Assembly (NCBI RefSeq): GCF_004345735.1
Contig: NZ_SLXL01000003.1
Coordinates: forward strand, 62,001 to 126,000
Direction of reading: 5' to 3'
Length of the DNA: 64,000 bases
DNA from: Rhodovulum adriaticum
GTDB taxonomy: Bacteria; Pseudomonadota; Alphaproteobacteria; Rhodobacterales; Rhodobacteraceae
The notes under the pieces are model-generated. The model searched no databases. It saw only the letters and a list, made by a program, of their open reading frames with translations, and was not told where the DNA came from. A program made the position numbers and the translations under genes. Shown here one piece after another: positions 9,292 through 19,043 of this stretch. How positions within the stretch are numbered: position 1 is the first letter of the stretch; each line of letters begins with the position of its first letter.

Positions 9292-10419
9292 TCAGTCCTC
9301 GGCCTGGGCCTCGGCGCGGGTCTTGCCGGCCACGTCCATTGCCAGGGTGGCGGCCATGAACGGGTCCAGCGCGCCGTCCAGCACGCCCGAGGTGTCCGAG
9401 GTTTCCACGCCGGTCCGCAGATCCTTGACCATCTGGTAGGGCTGCAACACGTAGGATCGGATCTGGTTGCCCCAGCCGGCCTCGCCCTTGGCCTCGTGCT
9501 GGGCGTTGATCTCGGCGCTGCGCTTGTCCAGCTCCAACTGGTACAGGCGCGATTTCAGGGCCTTCATGGCGATATCGCGGTTCTGGTGCTGCGATTTTTC
9601 AGAGCTGGTCACGACAATCCCGGTGGGCATGTGGGTGATCCGCACGGCCGAGTCGGTGGTGTTGACGTGCTGGCCGCCCGCGCCCGAGGACCGATAGGTG
9701 TCGATCCGGATGTCCGACGGGTTCACCTCGATCTCGATATTGTCATCCACCACCGGGTAGACCCAGACCGAGCAGAACGAGGTATGCCGCCGCGCCGCGC
9801 TGTCATAGGGCGAGATGCGCACCAGGCGGTGAACCCCCGATTCCGATTTCAGCCAGCCATAGGCGTTATGCCCCGAAATCTTGTAGGTGGCAGAGCGGAT
9901 ACCAGCCTCTTCGCCCGGGTTTTCCGATTGCAGTTCCACCTTATAGCCGTGCTTCTCTGCCCAGCGGACATACATCCGCGCCAGCATGCTGGCCCAGTCA
10001 CAGGATTCCGTGCCGCCCGCCCCTGCGTTGATTTCCAGGAAGGTGTCGTTTCCGTCGGCCTCGCCGTCCAGCAGGGCCTCCAGCTCTTTCTGGGCGGCCT
10101 TTTCCTTCAGCGCCTTCAGCGCGGTTTCAGCCTCTTTGACGACCTCGTCGTCCTCTTCCATCTCGCCCAGTTCGATCAGGTCGATATTGTCCTGAAGGTC
10201 TTGGGAAATGGACTTGTAGGTGTCCATCGCATCGACCAGCGCCTGCCGCTCGCGCATCAGCTTTTGCGCGCGGTCGGGGTCGTTCCACAGGTCGGGATCC
10301 TCTGTCATCGCGTTGAACTCTTCCAGCCGATGCTCGGCGGTGTCGTAGTCCATTCGCTGGGCCAGCAGCGTCAGCGACTTGCGGATATCCTCGACGATGT
10401 TCTGCGCCTCTGCACGCAT
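9292..10419 (-). CDS. prfB: Peptide chain release factor 2
   Basis: Recognises UGA and UAA stop codons and triggers peptide release. The 375-residue protein has the GGQ motif in [15 protein letters not shown] and the helical N-terminal domain. The reading frame runs through the [13 protein letters not shown] region without interruption, so the in-frame UGA and +1 programmed frameshift used by Escherichia coli prfB for autoregulation is not present here. The ATG at 10419 is preceded by AGGGTGG; a longer frame to 10461 is less likely. It lies 90 bases after the penicillin-binding protein gene on the same strand. Confidence 0.96.
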   Translation of the reverse strand: MRAEAQNIVEDIRKSLTLLAQRMDYDTAEHRLEEFNAMTEDPDLWNDPDRAQKLMRERQALVDAMDTYKSISQDLQDNIDLIELGEMEEDDEVVKEAETALKALKEKAAQKELEALLDGEADGNDTFLEINAGAGGTESCDWASMLARMYVRWAEKHGYKVELQSENPGEEAGIRSATYKISGHNAYGWLKSESGVHRLVRISPYDSAARRHTSFCSVWVYPVVDDNIEIEVNPSDIRIDTYRSSGAGGQHVNTTDSAVRITHMPTGIVVTSSEKSQHQNRDIAMKALKSRLYQLELDKRSAEINAQHEAKGEAGWGNQIRSYVLQPYQMVKDLRTGVETSDTSGVLDGALDPFMAATLAMDVAGKTRAEAQAED

Positions 10420-10509
10420 GGGGCCACCCTTGAATGAGATGTCAGGCGCGAGAGATACCAACCCCCCCGGCGGCCCGCAAGTAGGCAGGCGGGACAGCCC
10501 CGCCCTGCC

Positions 10510-13038
10510 CTAGTACAACCCGCCCGAGGACAGCGTGCCGAAATTCGCCTTGGGGCCCACGGTGGCCTTGCGGCCGGTGGATGTTGTGACCTCTTCGCCC
10601 ATGTCCACGGGCGGGGCATCTTCGCCCGGCTCGAACAGCGGCAGGTCGGACCCCATGGCAAAGCCGCCATCGATCATCCCACCCAGGCCAAAGATCGGCT
10701 CTGCCCCGGCGCGGAAATACTCTGCCACCACGTTGGGACCAGCCGCATCGTCAGGCAGGCGTGCGCCGGAATAGCGGTCGATCTTGATGAAACGCCCCCC
10801 CGGCGGCACCTTGAACGGGCCACCGCCGTATTTCGCCGTCGCCACCTTCATGAAGGCATTGAAGACCGGGGCGCACATGCTGCCCCCGTAGGATCCGCGC
10901 CCCAGACCGCGCGGGCGGTCGAATCCCATGTAACACCCCGCCGCGATGTTCGAGGTAAAGCCCACGAACCACACGTCGCGCGCGTCGTTGGTCGTGCCGG
11001 TCTTGCCCGCCGTGGGCACACCCAGGTTGACGCGGCCCGCTGCAGTGCCCCGTTCGACGACACCCCGCATCATCGAGGTCAGCTGGTAGGCGGTGATCGC
11101 GTTCATCACCCGCTTGCGGTCGGACTCGATCTGCGGCGCCTCGCCCTCTGCCAGTTCGGGGGTGTCGCAGTCGATGCAGCGGCGTGTGTCATGGCGATAG
11201 ACCGTCCGCCCCCAGCGGTCTTGCACCCGGTCGACCAGCGTCGGTTCCACCCGCTCGCCGCCATTGGCGAACATCGCGTAGGCGGCCACCATGCGGTAAA
11301 GCGTGGTTTCCTGCGCCCCAAGCGCGTTGGCAAGGTAAGGTTCCAGCCGGTCGTAGACGCCGAACCGCTCGGCATAATGAGCGACGGTTTCCATACCGAC
11401 CTCGCGCGCCAAGCGCACGGTCATCAGGTTGCGCGATTGTTCGATCCCGGTGCGCAACGGCGTCGGGCCATAGAACTTGTTGGACGAGTTGCGCGGACGC
11501 CAGATGCCCTCGCCGGTGTCGATCTCGATCGGCGCGTCGATGACGATGGTCGCAGGCGAATAGCCGCTGTCCAGCGCGGCGGCGTAGACAAACGGCTTGA
11601 ACGACGAACCGGGCTGCCGCGTGGCCTGGGTGGCGCGGTTGAACACCGAATCCTGGTAGGAAAATCCTCCCTGCATGGCCAGAACGCGGCCGGTATTGAC
11701 ATCCATGGCAACGAAGCCGCCCTGGATTTCCGGCACCTGCCGCAGGGTCCAGCGGATAAAGCTGCCATCGCTGTCGGCGGTCATGCGCCGGACATGAACC
11801 ACATCGCCCGGTTTGAAATTCTCGAAGAAGTCGCCCTTCATCCAGGCGATGTCCTTGCGCGGCACCTCGGCCGTGCCTTCGACATCCTCGATTCCGATCA
11901 CAAGGCGCTGCGCCTCGACCCTCAGCACCACTGCGGGCAACCATTTCCCGTCAAGCGCGATATCGCGGGGCACCCGAACCTCTGCCAGGGCCGCGCGCCA
12001 GGCCGCCTCGTCCGCCAGGGCGGCGGGATCGACGGTTTCGCCGGTCCCCCGCCAGACGCCGCGGTCGCGGTCGTAGGTTTCCAGCCCACGGCGCAGCGCC
12101 TGGGCAGCCTCGGCCTGCAATTCCGGGTCGATGGTCGCGCGAATGCTCAGCCCGCCGCCAAAGAATTCAGCCTCGCCGAAATCGCGCGACAACTGTCGGC
12201 GGATTTCGTCGGTGAAATAGTCACGCGATGGCAGGCTGGCAGAGAACGGCTGGTAATCACCGTTCTGAACGCTGCGCAGGGGCGCGGTATGGGCGGCCTG
12301 ATAGGTTTCGGCGTCCAGAAACCCATTTTCATGCATCTCGCGCAAGACGAAGTTGCGCCGCTCGACCGCGCGCTCGCGTTCGCGGACCGGATGATAGCGC
12401 GAGGGGGCCTTGGGCAGGGCAGCCAGATAGGCGGCCTCTTCGGGGCGCAGTTCTGAAAGCGTCTTGTTGAAATAGGTCTGGGCCGCCGCCGCCACCCCGT
12501 AAGAGTTCTGCCCTAGGAAGATTTCGTTGAGGTAAAGCTCAAGGATCTCGTCCTTGCTCAGGGTCTCCTCGATCCGGGTGGCCAGGATCAGTTCCTTGAC
12601 CTTGCGCTCGCCGGTGCGCTCGCCGCCCAGCAGAAAGTTCTTCATCACCTGTTGGGTGATGGTGGACGCACCGCGCACGGTCTGACCGCGGCTTTTCACG
12701 GCCTCGACCAGGGCGGCGGCAATACCGCGCGCGTCATAGCCCTTGTGGGTATAGAAATTCTTGTCCTCGGCCGAAATGAAGGCCTGTTTGACAAGCTCCG
12801 GGATCTCGTCTGCGGGGGCGAACAAACGCCGTTCCTCGGCGAATTCGTCGATCAGGCGTCCCTCGCCGGAATAGATCCGGCTGATCGTCTTGGGCTCGTA
12901 ATTCGCCAGATCCTCGGTATCGGGCAGGTCGCGGGCATACATCCAGAACACCGCACCGATCATCATCACCCCGGCCACAAGGCCCAGGGTCACGAAGGTA
13001 AGGATCGCGCCGAAGAAGGAAAAGATGAACCGGACCAA
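10510..13038 (-). CDS. mrcA: Class A penicillin-binding protein 1A (glycosyltransferase/transpeptidase)
   Basis: Bifunctional peptidoglycan synthase anchored by an N-terminal membrane segment (FIFSFFGAILTFVTLGLVAG). The GT51 domain has the catalytic glutamate in SAEDKNFYTHKG and the RGASTITQQVMKN motif. An OB-like insertion follows, and the transpeptidase carries SxxK in RQPGSSFKPFVY, SRN in EQSRNLM, and KTGT in AGKTGTTNDARDVWFVG. About 842 residues from the proposed TTG start at 13038, placed just before the membrane helix with a GGGGGCAGGG upstream; the frame is open to 13128 but that part looks non-coding. Start confidence is moderate. Confidence 0.94.
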   Translation of the reverse strand: MVRFIFSFFGAILTFVTLGLVAGVMMIGAVFWMYARDLPDTEDLANYEPKTISRIYSGEGRLIDEFAEERRLFAPADEIPELVKQAFISAEDKNFYTHKGYDARGIAAALVEAVKSRGQTVRGASTITQQVMKNFLLGGERTGERKVKELILATRIEETLSKDEILELYLNEIFLGQNSYGVAAAAQTYFNKTLSELRPEEAAYLAALPKAPSRYHPVRERERAVERRNFVLREMHENGFLDAETYQAAHTAPLRSVQNGDYQPFSASLPSRDYFTDEIRRQLSRDFGEAEFFGGGLSIRATIDPELQAEAAQALRRGLETYDRDRGVWRGTGETVDPAALADEAAWRAALAEVRVPRDIALDGKWLPAVVLRVEAQRLVIGIEDVEGTAEVPRKDIAWMKGDFFENFKPGDVVHVRRMTADSDGSFIRWTLRQVPEIQGGFVAMDVNTGRVLAMQGGFSYQDSVFNRATQATRQPGSSFKPFVYAAALDSGYSPATIVIDAPIEIDTGEGIWRPRNSSNKFYGPTPLRTGIEQSRNLMTVRLAREVGMETVAHYAERFGVYDRLEPYLANALGAQETTLYRMVAAYAMFANGGERVEPTLVDRVQDRWGRTVYRHDTRRCIDCDTPELAEGEAPQIESDRKRVMNAITAYQLTSMMRGVVERGTAAGRVNLGVPTAGKTGTTNDARDVWFVGFTSNIAAGCYMGFDRPRGLGRGSYGGSMCAPVFNAFMKVATAKYGGGPFKVPPGGRFIKIDRYSGARLPDDAAGPNVVAEYFRAGAEPIFGLGGMIDGGFAMGSDLPLFEPGEDAPPVDMGEEVTTSTGRKATVGPKANFGTLSSGGLY

Positions 13039-13163
13039 ACGCCCTGCCCCCTGAATTCTGGTCCGCTCTGTATACGCATCGCAGGCGGGCCGGTCAAAGC
13101 ACGACAGGCGCCATTTCGCCCACCGCAAGCGATTTCATCGCTCACGTTCCCGCCAGACCGCCG

Positions 13164-14408
13164 TCACCGCCGCAGCAGCCCGGCCAGTGCCGCATCCTCG
13201 GCCGCCCAGGCACTCAGCCCGGCGACCAGCCCTGCCACGGCCTTGGCCCGCCATTGTGGGGACACCAGGCGTTCGCGGTCGCTTTTCGAGGACAGAAAAC
13301 CCAGTTCGACAAGGATCGAGGGAATATCGGGCGATTTCAGCACCGAGAACCCGGCCGACAGCTGCGGCCGCTTGTACAGATGCCCGGCGTGCGCCTTCAG
13401 CCCGGCCACCACCGCGGCGGCCAGCCTGTCGCTGCGCGGCGCGGTTTCGGTGCGGGCCAGGTCCATCAGCACGGTCGCGATCACGTCGTCCTGTTCGCTC
13501 AGGTCCACCCCGGCCAGCAGCGCGTCGCGGTCATGCCGTTCGGCCAGCAGCGCCGAGGCCTTGTCTGACGCGGTTTCGGACAGGGTATAGACCGTCGCGC
13601 CAGAGGCATGGCCATCGGCCAGCGCATCGGCGTGAATCGATACGAACACATCCGCCTGCGCGCGCCGGGCGATGTCGATGCGGGTTTCCAGCGGCACGAA
13701 TATATCGGCGTCCCGAGTCAGCACGACCTCGAATCCCGCGCGGCGCAGCGCCTCGCGCAACTCGCGGGCAAATCGCAGGACCAGGGTGGATTCGCGCACG
13801 CCATCGCGTTCAGCTCCGGGGTCGATCCCCCCGTGACCGGGGTCCAGCACGACCCGCAGCGGGCGGGTGCCATCGGGGCGACGCCGGGGCGGCGGCAGGG
13901 TTTCGGGGTCAGGCAGGCCCCACAGCGCGCTTTGCGGCGGGCGGCTTTGGGCGGCGAATGCCTCGGGGGCGGCGGGGCGCAGCGCCAGACGCAGCAGCGC
14001 ACGCCCGGTCACGGGATCGGGGCGCATCTCGGCGCTGTCCAGCCCCAGCGGACCGGCCAGGTCCAGCACCAGCCGCGACCAGCCCGGCCGCACCACCCCG
14101 GCGCGGGCCCCCTGAACCCGTTCGGTCCGGATCAGGGCGGCAGGATCGGTGCCGGCCCAATCGACCTCGCGAAAATCGGCGACCAGACGGGGCGGGTCGG
14201 CCAGGGTAAAGACGCGGTAGGGCACCGGCTGGCTGAGCGAAAGCTGCACGCGCACGCCGCCGTCGGCCCCGTCAGCGATGGCCGATGCGCCGATGTCAGG
14301 CCGCGCCAGCGCACTGAGATCCTGTGCCGCGACCGGCAATGCCAAGGCCAGAGACAACAAGAGGGCCAATCCCGACAGGCGGCCGCGGTTCCGGAATAGG
14401 GGTCTCAT
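13164..14408 (-). CDS. amiC: Periplasmic N-acetylmuramoyl-L-alanine amidase (AmiC type)
   Basis: Zinc amidase that cleaves the stem peptide from peptidoglycan during daughter-cell separation. The signal peptide is residues 1 to about 28 (LALLLSLALALPVAAQ). An AMIN-like domain follows (about 35-150), then the Amidase_3 domain with zinc ligands in LDPGHGGIDPGAE, VSIHADAL and the catalytic glutamate in ILVELGFLSS. The ATG at 14408 was chosen because it begins the signal peptide; the upstream extension to 14477 adds nothing recognisable. 414 residues. It precedes the penicillin-binding protein gene on the same strand by about 125 bases, so the two may be expressed together. Confidence 0.94.
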   Translation of the reverse strand: MRPLFRNRGRLSGLALLLSLALALPVAAQDLSALARPDIGASAIADGADGGVRVQLSLSQPVPYRVFTLADPPRLVADFREVDWAGTDPAALIRTERVQGARAGVVRPGWSRLVLDLAGPLGLDSAEMRPDPVTGRALLRLALRPAAPEAFAAQSRPPQSALWGLPDPETLPPPRRRPDGTRPLRVVLDPGHGGIDPGAERDGVRESTLVLRFARELREALRRAGFEVVLTRDADIFVPLETRIDIARRAQADVFVSIHADALADGHASGATVYTLSETASDKASALLAERHDRDALLAGVDLSEQDDVIATVLMDLARTETAPRSDRLAAAVVAGLKAHAGHLYKRPQLSAGFSVLKSPDIPSILVELGFLSSKSDRERLVSPQWRAKAVAGLVAGLSAWAAEDAALAGLLRR

Positions 14409-14589
14409 GTAGTGGTGCAACTGCTCGCTGTTGTTGGGGACAGGATAACGCAGCGCCCGGCCCGCGCAAACCGGCATATGCCCTGGTGACCGGGGACGGT
14501 GCGGGCGATGCTCACGATTGCGTCACCCCGCGCGCGGCGCGGCGGAAAACCCATTGGCGCGGCGGGCGGCCAAGTTTAATACTCGGCTC

Positions 14590-16566
14590 ATGTTTATCGA
14601 ACTCGGCCACTTCGCCCTGACCCTCGCCTTCGCCGTCTCGCTGGTGCAGATGGTGATCCCCCTGATCGGTGCCCACAAGGGCTGGAGCGGCTGGATGGCC
14701 ATGGCCGAACCGGCCGCCATCGCGCAGTTCCTGTTGACCGGGCTATCCTTTGCGGCGTTGACCTACGCCTTCGTCACCTCCGATTTCTCGCTTCGGATCG
14801 TGACGGCGAACTCTCACACGCTGAAGCCGATGCTTTACAAGGTGTCGGGCGTCTGGGGGAACCACGAGGGATCGATGCTGTTGTGGGTGTTGATCGTGAC
14901 GCTGTTCGGCGCCATGGCAGCGCTGTTCGGCGGCGGCCTGCCGCCCAGCCTGCGCGCCCGCGTCCTGGCGGTACAGTCGGCCATCGGGGCGGCGTTCTTC
15001 GCCTTTATCCTGTTCACCTCCAACCCGTTCGAGCGGTTGGCGATGCCCCCCTTCGACGGGCGCGACCTGAATCCGCTGTTGCAGGATCCCGGCCTCGCCT
15101 TCCATCCGCCGTTCCTGTACCTGGGCTATGTGGGTCTTTCGATCTGCTTCTCCTTCGCCGTGGCCGCGTTGATCGAGGGGCGGGTGGATGCCGCCTGGGG
15201 CCGGTGGGTGCGCCCCTGGACGCTGGCCGCCTGGATCTGCCTGACCATCGGCATCGCCCTGGGGTCGTGGTGGGCCTATTACGAACTGGGTTGGGGCGGC
15301 TTCTGGTTCTGGGATCCGGTTGAAAATGCCAGCTTCATGCCCTGGCTGATCGCCGCAGCCCTGCTGCATTCGGCCATTGTCGTGGAAAAGCGCGAGTCGT
15401 TGAAAAGCTGGACCATCCTGTTGGCGATCGTGGCCTTCGGCTTCTCGCTGATCGGCGCTTTCATCACCCGCTCGGGGATCATCACCTCGGTGCATGCCTT
15501 TGCCACGGACCCGACGCGGGGCGTGTTCCTGCTGTTGATCCTAGGCGTCTTCATGGGGGGGGCGCTGACGCTTTTCGCCGCGCGGGCGAACGCGATGGAG
15601 GCCAAGGGCGTCTTTGGCCTGGTCAGCCGCGAATCCGCGCTGGTGTTCAACAACATCCTGCTGGCGGTGTCGGCCTTCGTGGTGTTCATCGGCACGATCT
15701 GGCCCCTGGTGGCGGAGATGGCCTTTGACCGAAAGCTGTCTGTCGGCGCGCCCTTCTTCAACATGGCGTTTACGCCTTTCATGGTGATCCTGGGGATTAT
15801 CCTGCCGCTGGGGGCCATCATGCCGTGGAAACGGGCACGGCTGGGCCGGGCGGTTCGCTATCTGCTGCCCGCGATGATCCTGGCCGTTGCCCTGGGGGCA
15901 TTGACCTGGGCTATGCAGACGGGCCGCTCGGCACTGGGGCCGGTCGGCATCGCGTTGGGAACCTGGCTGGTGTCCGGCGCGGCGATGGATCTGTGGATGC
16001 GCGCGGGTCGCGGGGCGGCGGGGGCCAAACTGGCCCGTATCGCCCGCCTGCCGCGCGCCGACTGGGGCAAGGCCGTGGCCCATTCCGGGCTGGGCATCAC
16101 CATGATCGGCATCGCCGGCATGATGGCCTGGCAGCAAGAGGATATCCGCGTCGCCCAGATCGGCGAACGCTTCGAGGTCGGCGAATACGGTATTCTGCTG
16201 GACAAGGTCGAGCGGGTGGAGGGGCCGAACTATCTGTCCACCACCGCGACTGTCACGGTCTGGCAAGCTGATGAACAGGTCGCAACGATGTACCCGGAAA
16301 AACGGGTCTACCCGGTGGCCGCGATGCCCACGACAGAGGCCGCGCTGGACAACGGCGTGCTGCGCGACGTCTATATCGCCATCGGCGACCCGCAGGATGG
16401 CGGCGGCTGGGCGATCCGCACCTATATCAAGCCCTTCGCGAATTGGATATGGGCGGGTGCGCTGATCATGGCGCTTGGCGGTCTGCTCAGCCTGTCCGAC
16501 CGTCGCGTCCGTGTCGCGGCCGGGGCGCGCAAGGAACGGGCCGCCGCGCCCATGCCCGCGGAGTGA
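14590..16566 (+). CDS. ccmF: Cytochrome c haem lyase subunit CcmF
   Basis: Inner-membrane haem lyase component of System I cytochrome c maturation, acting with CcmH to attach haem to apocytochromes. 658 residues with about 14 membrane segments. The tryptophan-rich WWD haem-binding motif is at about residues 233-250 (GWGGFWFWDPVENASFMPW). Conserved periplasmic histidines sit in HLKPM-like and LLHSAIVVEKR contexts. The ATG at 14590 has no clear Shine-Dalgarno sequence; it aligns with the family N-terminus (MFIELGHFALTLA). ccmH follows after 5 bases. Confidence 0.96.
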   Translation: MFIELGHFALTLAFAVSLVQMVIPLIGAHKGWSGWMAMAEPAAIAQFLLTGLSFAALTYAFVTSDFSLRIVTANSHTLKPMLYKVSGVWGNHEGSMLLWVLIVTLFGAMAALFGGGLPPSLRARVLAVQSAIGAAFFAFILFTSNPFERLAMPPFDGRDLNPLLQDPGLAFHPPFLYLGYVGLSICFSFAVAALIEGRVDAAWGRWVRPWTLAAWICLTIGIALGSWWAYYELGWGGFWFWDPVENASFMPWLIAAALLHSAIVVEKRESLKSWTILLAIVAFGFSLIGAFITRSGIITSVHAFATDPTRGVFLLLILGVFMGGALTLFAARANAMEAKGVFGLVSRESALVFNNILLAVSAFVVFIGTIWPLVAEMAFDRKLSVGAPFFNMAFTPFMVILGIILPLGAIMPWKRARLGRAVRYLLPAMILAVALGALTWAMQTGRSALGPVGIALGTWLVSGAAMDLWMRAGRGAAGAKLARIARLPRADWGKAVAHSGLGITMIGIAGMMAWQQEDIRVAQIGERFEVGEYGILLDKVERVEGPNYLSTTATVTVWQADEQVATMYPEKRVYPVAAMPTTEAALDNGVLRDVYIAIGDPQDGGGWAIRTYIKPFANWIWAGALIMALGGLLSLSDRRVRVAAGARKERAAAPMPAE

Positions 16567-16571
16567 TTGCG

Positions 16572-17033
16572 ATGCTGAAACGCCTGATCCTGGCCCTTGC
16601 GCTGACCCTGCCCCTGCCCGCGCTTGCGGTCGAACCCGCGGAAATGCTGGACGACCCCGCGCAAGAAGCCCGCGCCCGCGAGGTCTCGAAAGAGCTGCGG
16701 TGCCTGGTCTGCCGGAACGAAAATATCGACGATTCCAACGCCTCTCTCGCCAAGGAATTGCGCCTGCTGGTGCGGGACCGCATCACCGAAGGGGACAGCA
16801 ACGAAGAGGTGATCGAGTATGTCGTCGACCGCTACGGCGAATACGTGCTGCTGAAACCCACGGTGACCGGGTCCAACCTGCTGCTGTATATCGCGGGTCC
16901 GGCCATGTTGCTGATCGGGTTCATCGTGGCGATGGTCTATATCCGCGGCCGCAGCCGCCGCACCGATGTCGCCGCCGACGGGCTGAGCCCCGAGGAAGAG
17001 GCCCGCCTGAAAGAGATCATGGGCGGCAAGTGA
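16572..17033 (+). CDS. ccmH: Cytochrome c maturation protein CcmH (Ccl2)
   Basis: Thiol-redox protein that reduces the apocytochrome CXXCH motif before haem ligation by CcmF. The 153-residue protein has a signal peptide (LILALALTLPLPALA), the redox motif LRCLVC (C44, C47) followed by RNENIDDSNASLA, a C-terminal membrane segment (LLLYIAGPAMLLIGFIVAMV) and an acidic cytoplasmic tail. It sits directly behind ccmF, as in Rhodobacter ccl1-ccl2. The CcmI-type extension is absent. Confidence 0.95.
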   Translation: MLKRLILALALTLPLPALAVEPAEMLDDPAQEARAREVSKELRCLVCRNENIDDSNASLAKELRLLVRDRITEGDSNEEVIEYVVDRYGEYVLLKPTVTGSNLLLYIAGPAMLLIGFIVAMVYIRGRSRRTDVAADGLSPEEEARLKEIMGGK

Positions 17034-17120
17034 CGCGACGGCCCGGCGGCGGGTTGCCCCTTCCCCCCGCGCCCCGCATCCCTGTAACCTGTTGCGCGAC
17101 CCCAATGGCAGGAGCGCGCG

Positions 17121-17897
17121 ATGGTTTACAAGGTGATTGATCTGAAGGTCGAAAACGACGTGGCCGTGCTGACGTTGAACCGGCCCGAGGTGATGAACGC
17201 GCTGAACACGCAGATGCGCGCGGAAATCCTGGATGCCGTGCGCGAGGCGCCCGATCACGCCCGCGTTCTGGTGCTGACCGGGGCCGGGCGGGCGTTCTGT
17301 TCGGGCCAGGATCTGGGCGATAAAGCCAATGTCGCCAATATCGACCTGGAACGCACCCTGCGCGACGAGTATGAACCGATGCTGCGCGCGATCTTCGATT
17401 GCCCGATCCCCACCATCGCCGCCGTGAATGGCCCCGCCGCCGGGGCAGGCGCGAACCTGGCGCTGGCCACCGACGTGGTGATCGCGTCAGAGGCCGCGAT
17501 GTTTCTACAGGCCTTTACCCGGATCGGGCTGATCCCCGATGCGGGTGGTACCTACTGGCTGCCCCGTCAGGTGGGATTCGCCCGTGCCATGGGGGCGGCG
17601 CTCTTTGCCGAGCCCGTCCCGGCCCGGCAGGCCGCCGATTGGGGCATGATCTGGGAAGCGGTGCCCGAGGACGGGTTCGAGGCCCATTGGCGCGCCCGCG
17701 CGGCCCATCTGGCTGTTGGTCCAACGCTTGCCTACGGCCGCCTGAAACAGGCGATCCGGCAGTCCTACGACAACGCGCTTGAGGATCAGTTGGCGCTGGA
17801 GGCCGAATTGCAAGGCGATTGCGGCAAAAGCCACGATTTCAAGGAAGGGGTTGTCGCCTTCCTTGAAAAACGCCGCGCCCGGTTCGAGGGGCGCTGA
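17121..17897 (+). CDS. Enoyl-CoA hydratase/isomerase family protein (PaaG-like)
   Basis: Crotonase-fold enzyme of 258 residues. The oxyanion-hole segments are seen in GRAFCSGQDL (about 56-65) and NGPAAGAGANLALATD (about 95-110), followed by GLIPDAGGTYWLPR. The aspartate in IPDAGGT matches the position used by PaaG-type isomerases acting on ring-epoxide or enoyl-CoA substrates. The specific substrate cannot be set from sequence; no other phenylacetate genes are nearby. The ATG follows CAGGAG at good spacing. The gene converges with the holin gene, 9 bases apart. Confidence 0.85.
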   Translation: MVYKVIDLKVENDVAVLTLNRPEVMNALNTQMRAEILDAVREAPDHARVLVLTGAGRAFCSGQDLGDKANVANIDLERTLRDEYEPMLRAIFDCPIPTIAAVNGPAAGAGANLALATDVVIASEAAMFLQAFTRIGLIPDAGGTYWLPRQVGFARAMGAALFAEPVPARQAADWGMIWEAVPEDGFEAHWRARAAHLAVGPTLAYGRLKQAIRQSYDNALEDQLALEAELQGDCGKSHDFKEGVVAFLEKRRARFEGR

Positions 17898-17906
17898 ACA
17901 CAGGGC

Positions 17907-18440
17907 TCAGCCTGCCCCCATCGTCCCGCCCCCGGCCCGCCAGGCATCGAGGGCGGGATTGGCGTCCGTGCCAGCGCCTTGCCCCCGCCACCCCGCGCCA
18001 TCCGACGCCCCCATGGGCATACGGGCCAGCGAGACCGCCAGCGCACGCTGAAACTCTTGCCCCTTGGCCTGGTGCCGGGCGCCGAAATAAAAACTGACGA
18101 TCGCGCCCAGCAACCACCAAAGCGGTTCGGGCACCAGCGCCAGCCCCTGCATGCGGCTGGCGAACCAGACCGGATTCACCATGGCCGCCCCCAGCAGCCC
18201 CAGGGTGCCAAAGGCCATCGCCGGGCGCGGCAGCCGATTCAGCCCGTCGATCACCCGGTCGAACAGACTGCGCCCGGGCGCGCCGAACTCTGCCGCGAAC
18301 TGGGCCAGCGCGGCGGCCTGCGCCGCGGCTGCGCGTTCGTCCGATGCATCCGCGTTCACCCGGAACACCTGCGCCGTTTCGGCAATCGGATTGCGCCCAT
18401 CGCCGAACACGGTTTCCAGCGCGCCGCCGATCAGTCCCAT
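17907..18440 (-). CDS. Holin of the gene-transfer-agent release family (3TM holin)
   Basis: Likely forms inner-membrane lesions that let the endolysin reach the wall. The 177-residue protein has an Ala-rich helical N-terminal half, then two clear membrane segments (MAFGTLGLLGAAMVNPVWFA and LWWLLGAIVSFYFGARHQAK), and a hydrophilic C-terminus. The combination and its pairing with a GH108 endolysin match the GTA_holin_3TM family, whose Rhodobacter capsulatus members (rcc00555/rcc00556 pair) are needed for gene transfer agent release. The start overlaps the endolysin stop by 10 bases. No phage structural genes are nearby, so the pair is an isolated lysis cassette. Confidence 0.85.
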   Translation of the reverse strand: MGLIGGALETVFGDGRNPIAETAQVFRVNADASDERAAAAQAAALAQFAAEFGAPGRSLFDRVIDGLNRLPRPAMAFGTLGLLGAAMVNPVWFASRMQGLALVPEPLWWLLGAIVSFYFGARHQAKGQEFQRALAVSLARMPMGASDGAGWRGQGAGTDANPALDAWRAGGGTMGAG

Positions 18441-19042
18441 GCCGCCACCCGCGCGCGATGGGCGTCTTCGCCCAGGTGATAGCCCGGCGCGATGAAGGTT
18501 TCGGCCCGCTTGATCCAGCCGCCCTTGCCGCCATCGCGACGGCGCACGTATTTGCGGCTGGCCGGGCGCCGGTCGGCCAGCGCGTAATAGTAGTTGCGCC
18601 GCGCGATACCATAGGCGTCGGCGATATGCTCCGGCGCCTCGGTGACAGCGGCGCGCGCGGTCTGCGCGGTCTGCGGGCCGATCACCCCGTCCACAACCAG
18701 CGCGGCGCCCATATCGTTCAGCAACCGCTGCAGCAGGCGCACAGCGTTGGCACCGGAATGCACATACATGTCAAAGACAGAGGGTTGCAGCGCCTCGGGC
18801 AGTTGATCCAGCCGGGGCGCGGCGTAGTAATGCTGGACGAAGATGTCCACCGCGCGATCCTGATCCAGCTTGCGCAGGTCCAGCAGATCCACCTGTCCGT
18901 CGCCGTCCAGATCGATGCCCAGCCCGCGCAAGGTGGCCAGCGTCACCCCGTGCTTGGTGAGGCCGCCCGGATCGTCGGGATCGTTAACAAAGCCGCCCTC
19001 ACGCGCGACGATCGCGCGGGCCAACTCTTGGACCGTCTGCAT
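18431..19042 (-). CDS. Endolysin: GH108 N-acetylmuramidase with peptidoglycan-binding domain (GTA release type)
   Basis: Peptidoglycan hydrolase of 203 residues. The GH108 motif REGGFVNDPDDPGGLTKHGVT (cut at 20: REGGFVNDPDDPGG) carries the catalytic glutamate E15. The C-terminal part has the PG_binding_3 signature VDGVIGPQTAQTA. No signal peptide is seen, so export depends on the partner holin. The ATG at 19042 is the only good start; its sole Shine-Dalgarno candidate (GGGGG at 19071-19075 side, read on the minus strand as the end of a hairpin stem before TTTTTC) is buried in a stem, suggesting controlled translation. Co-transcribed with the holin gene. Confidence 0.87.
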   Translation of the reverse strand: MQTVQELARAIVAREGGFVNDPDDPGGLTKHGVTLATLRGLGIDLDGDGQVDLLDLRKLDQDRAVDIFVQHYYAAPRLDQLPEALQPSVFDMYVHSGANAVRLLQRLLNDMGAALVVDGVIGPQTAQTARAAVTEAPEHIADAYGIARRNYYYALADRRPASRKYVRRRDGGKGGWIKRAETFIAPGYHLGEDAHRARVAAWD

Positions 19043-19043
19043 G

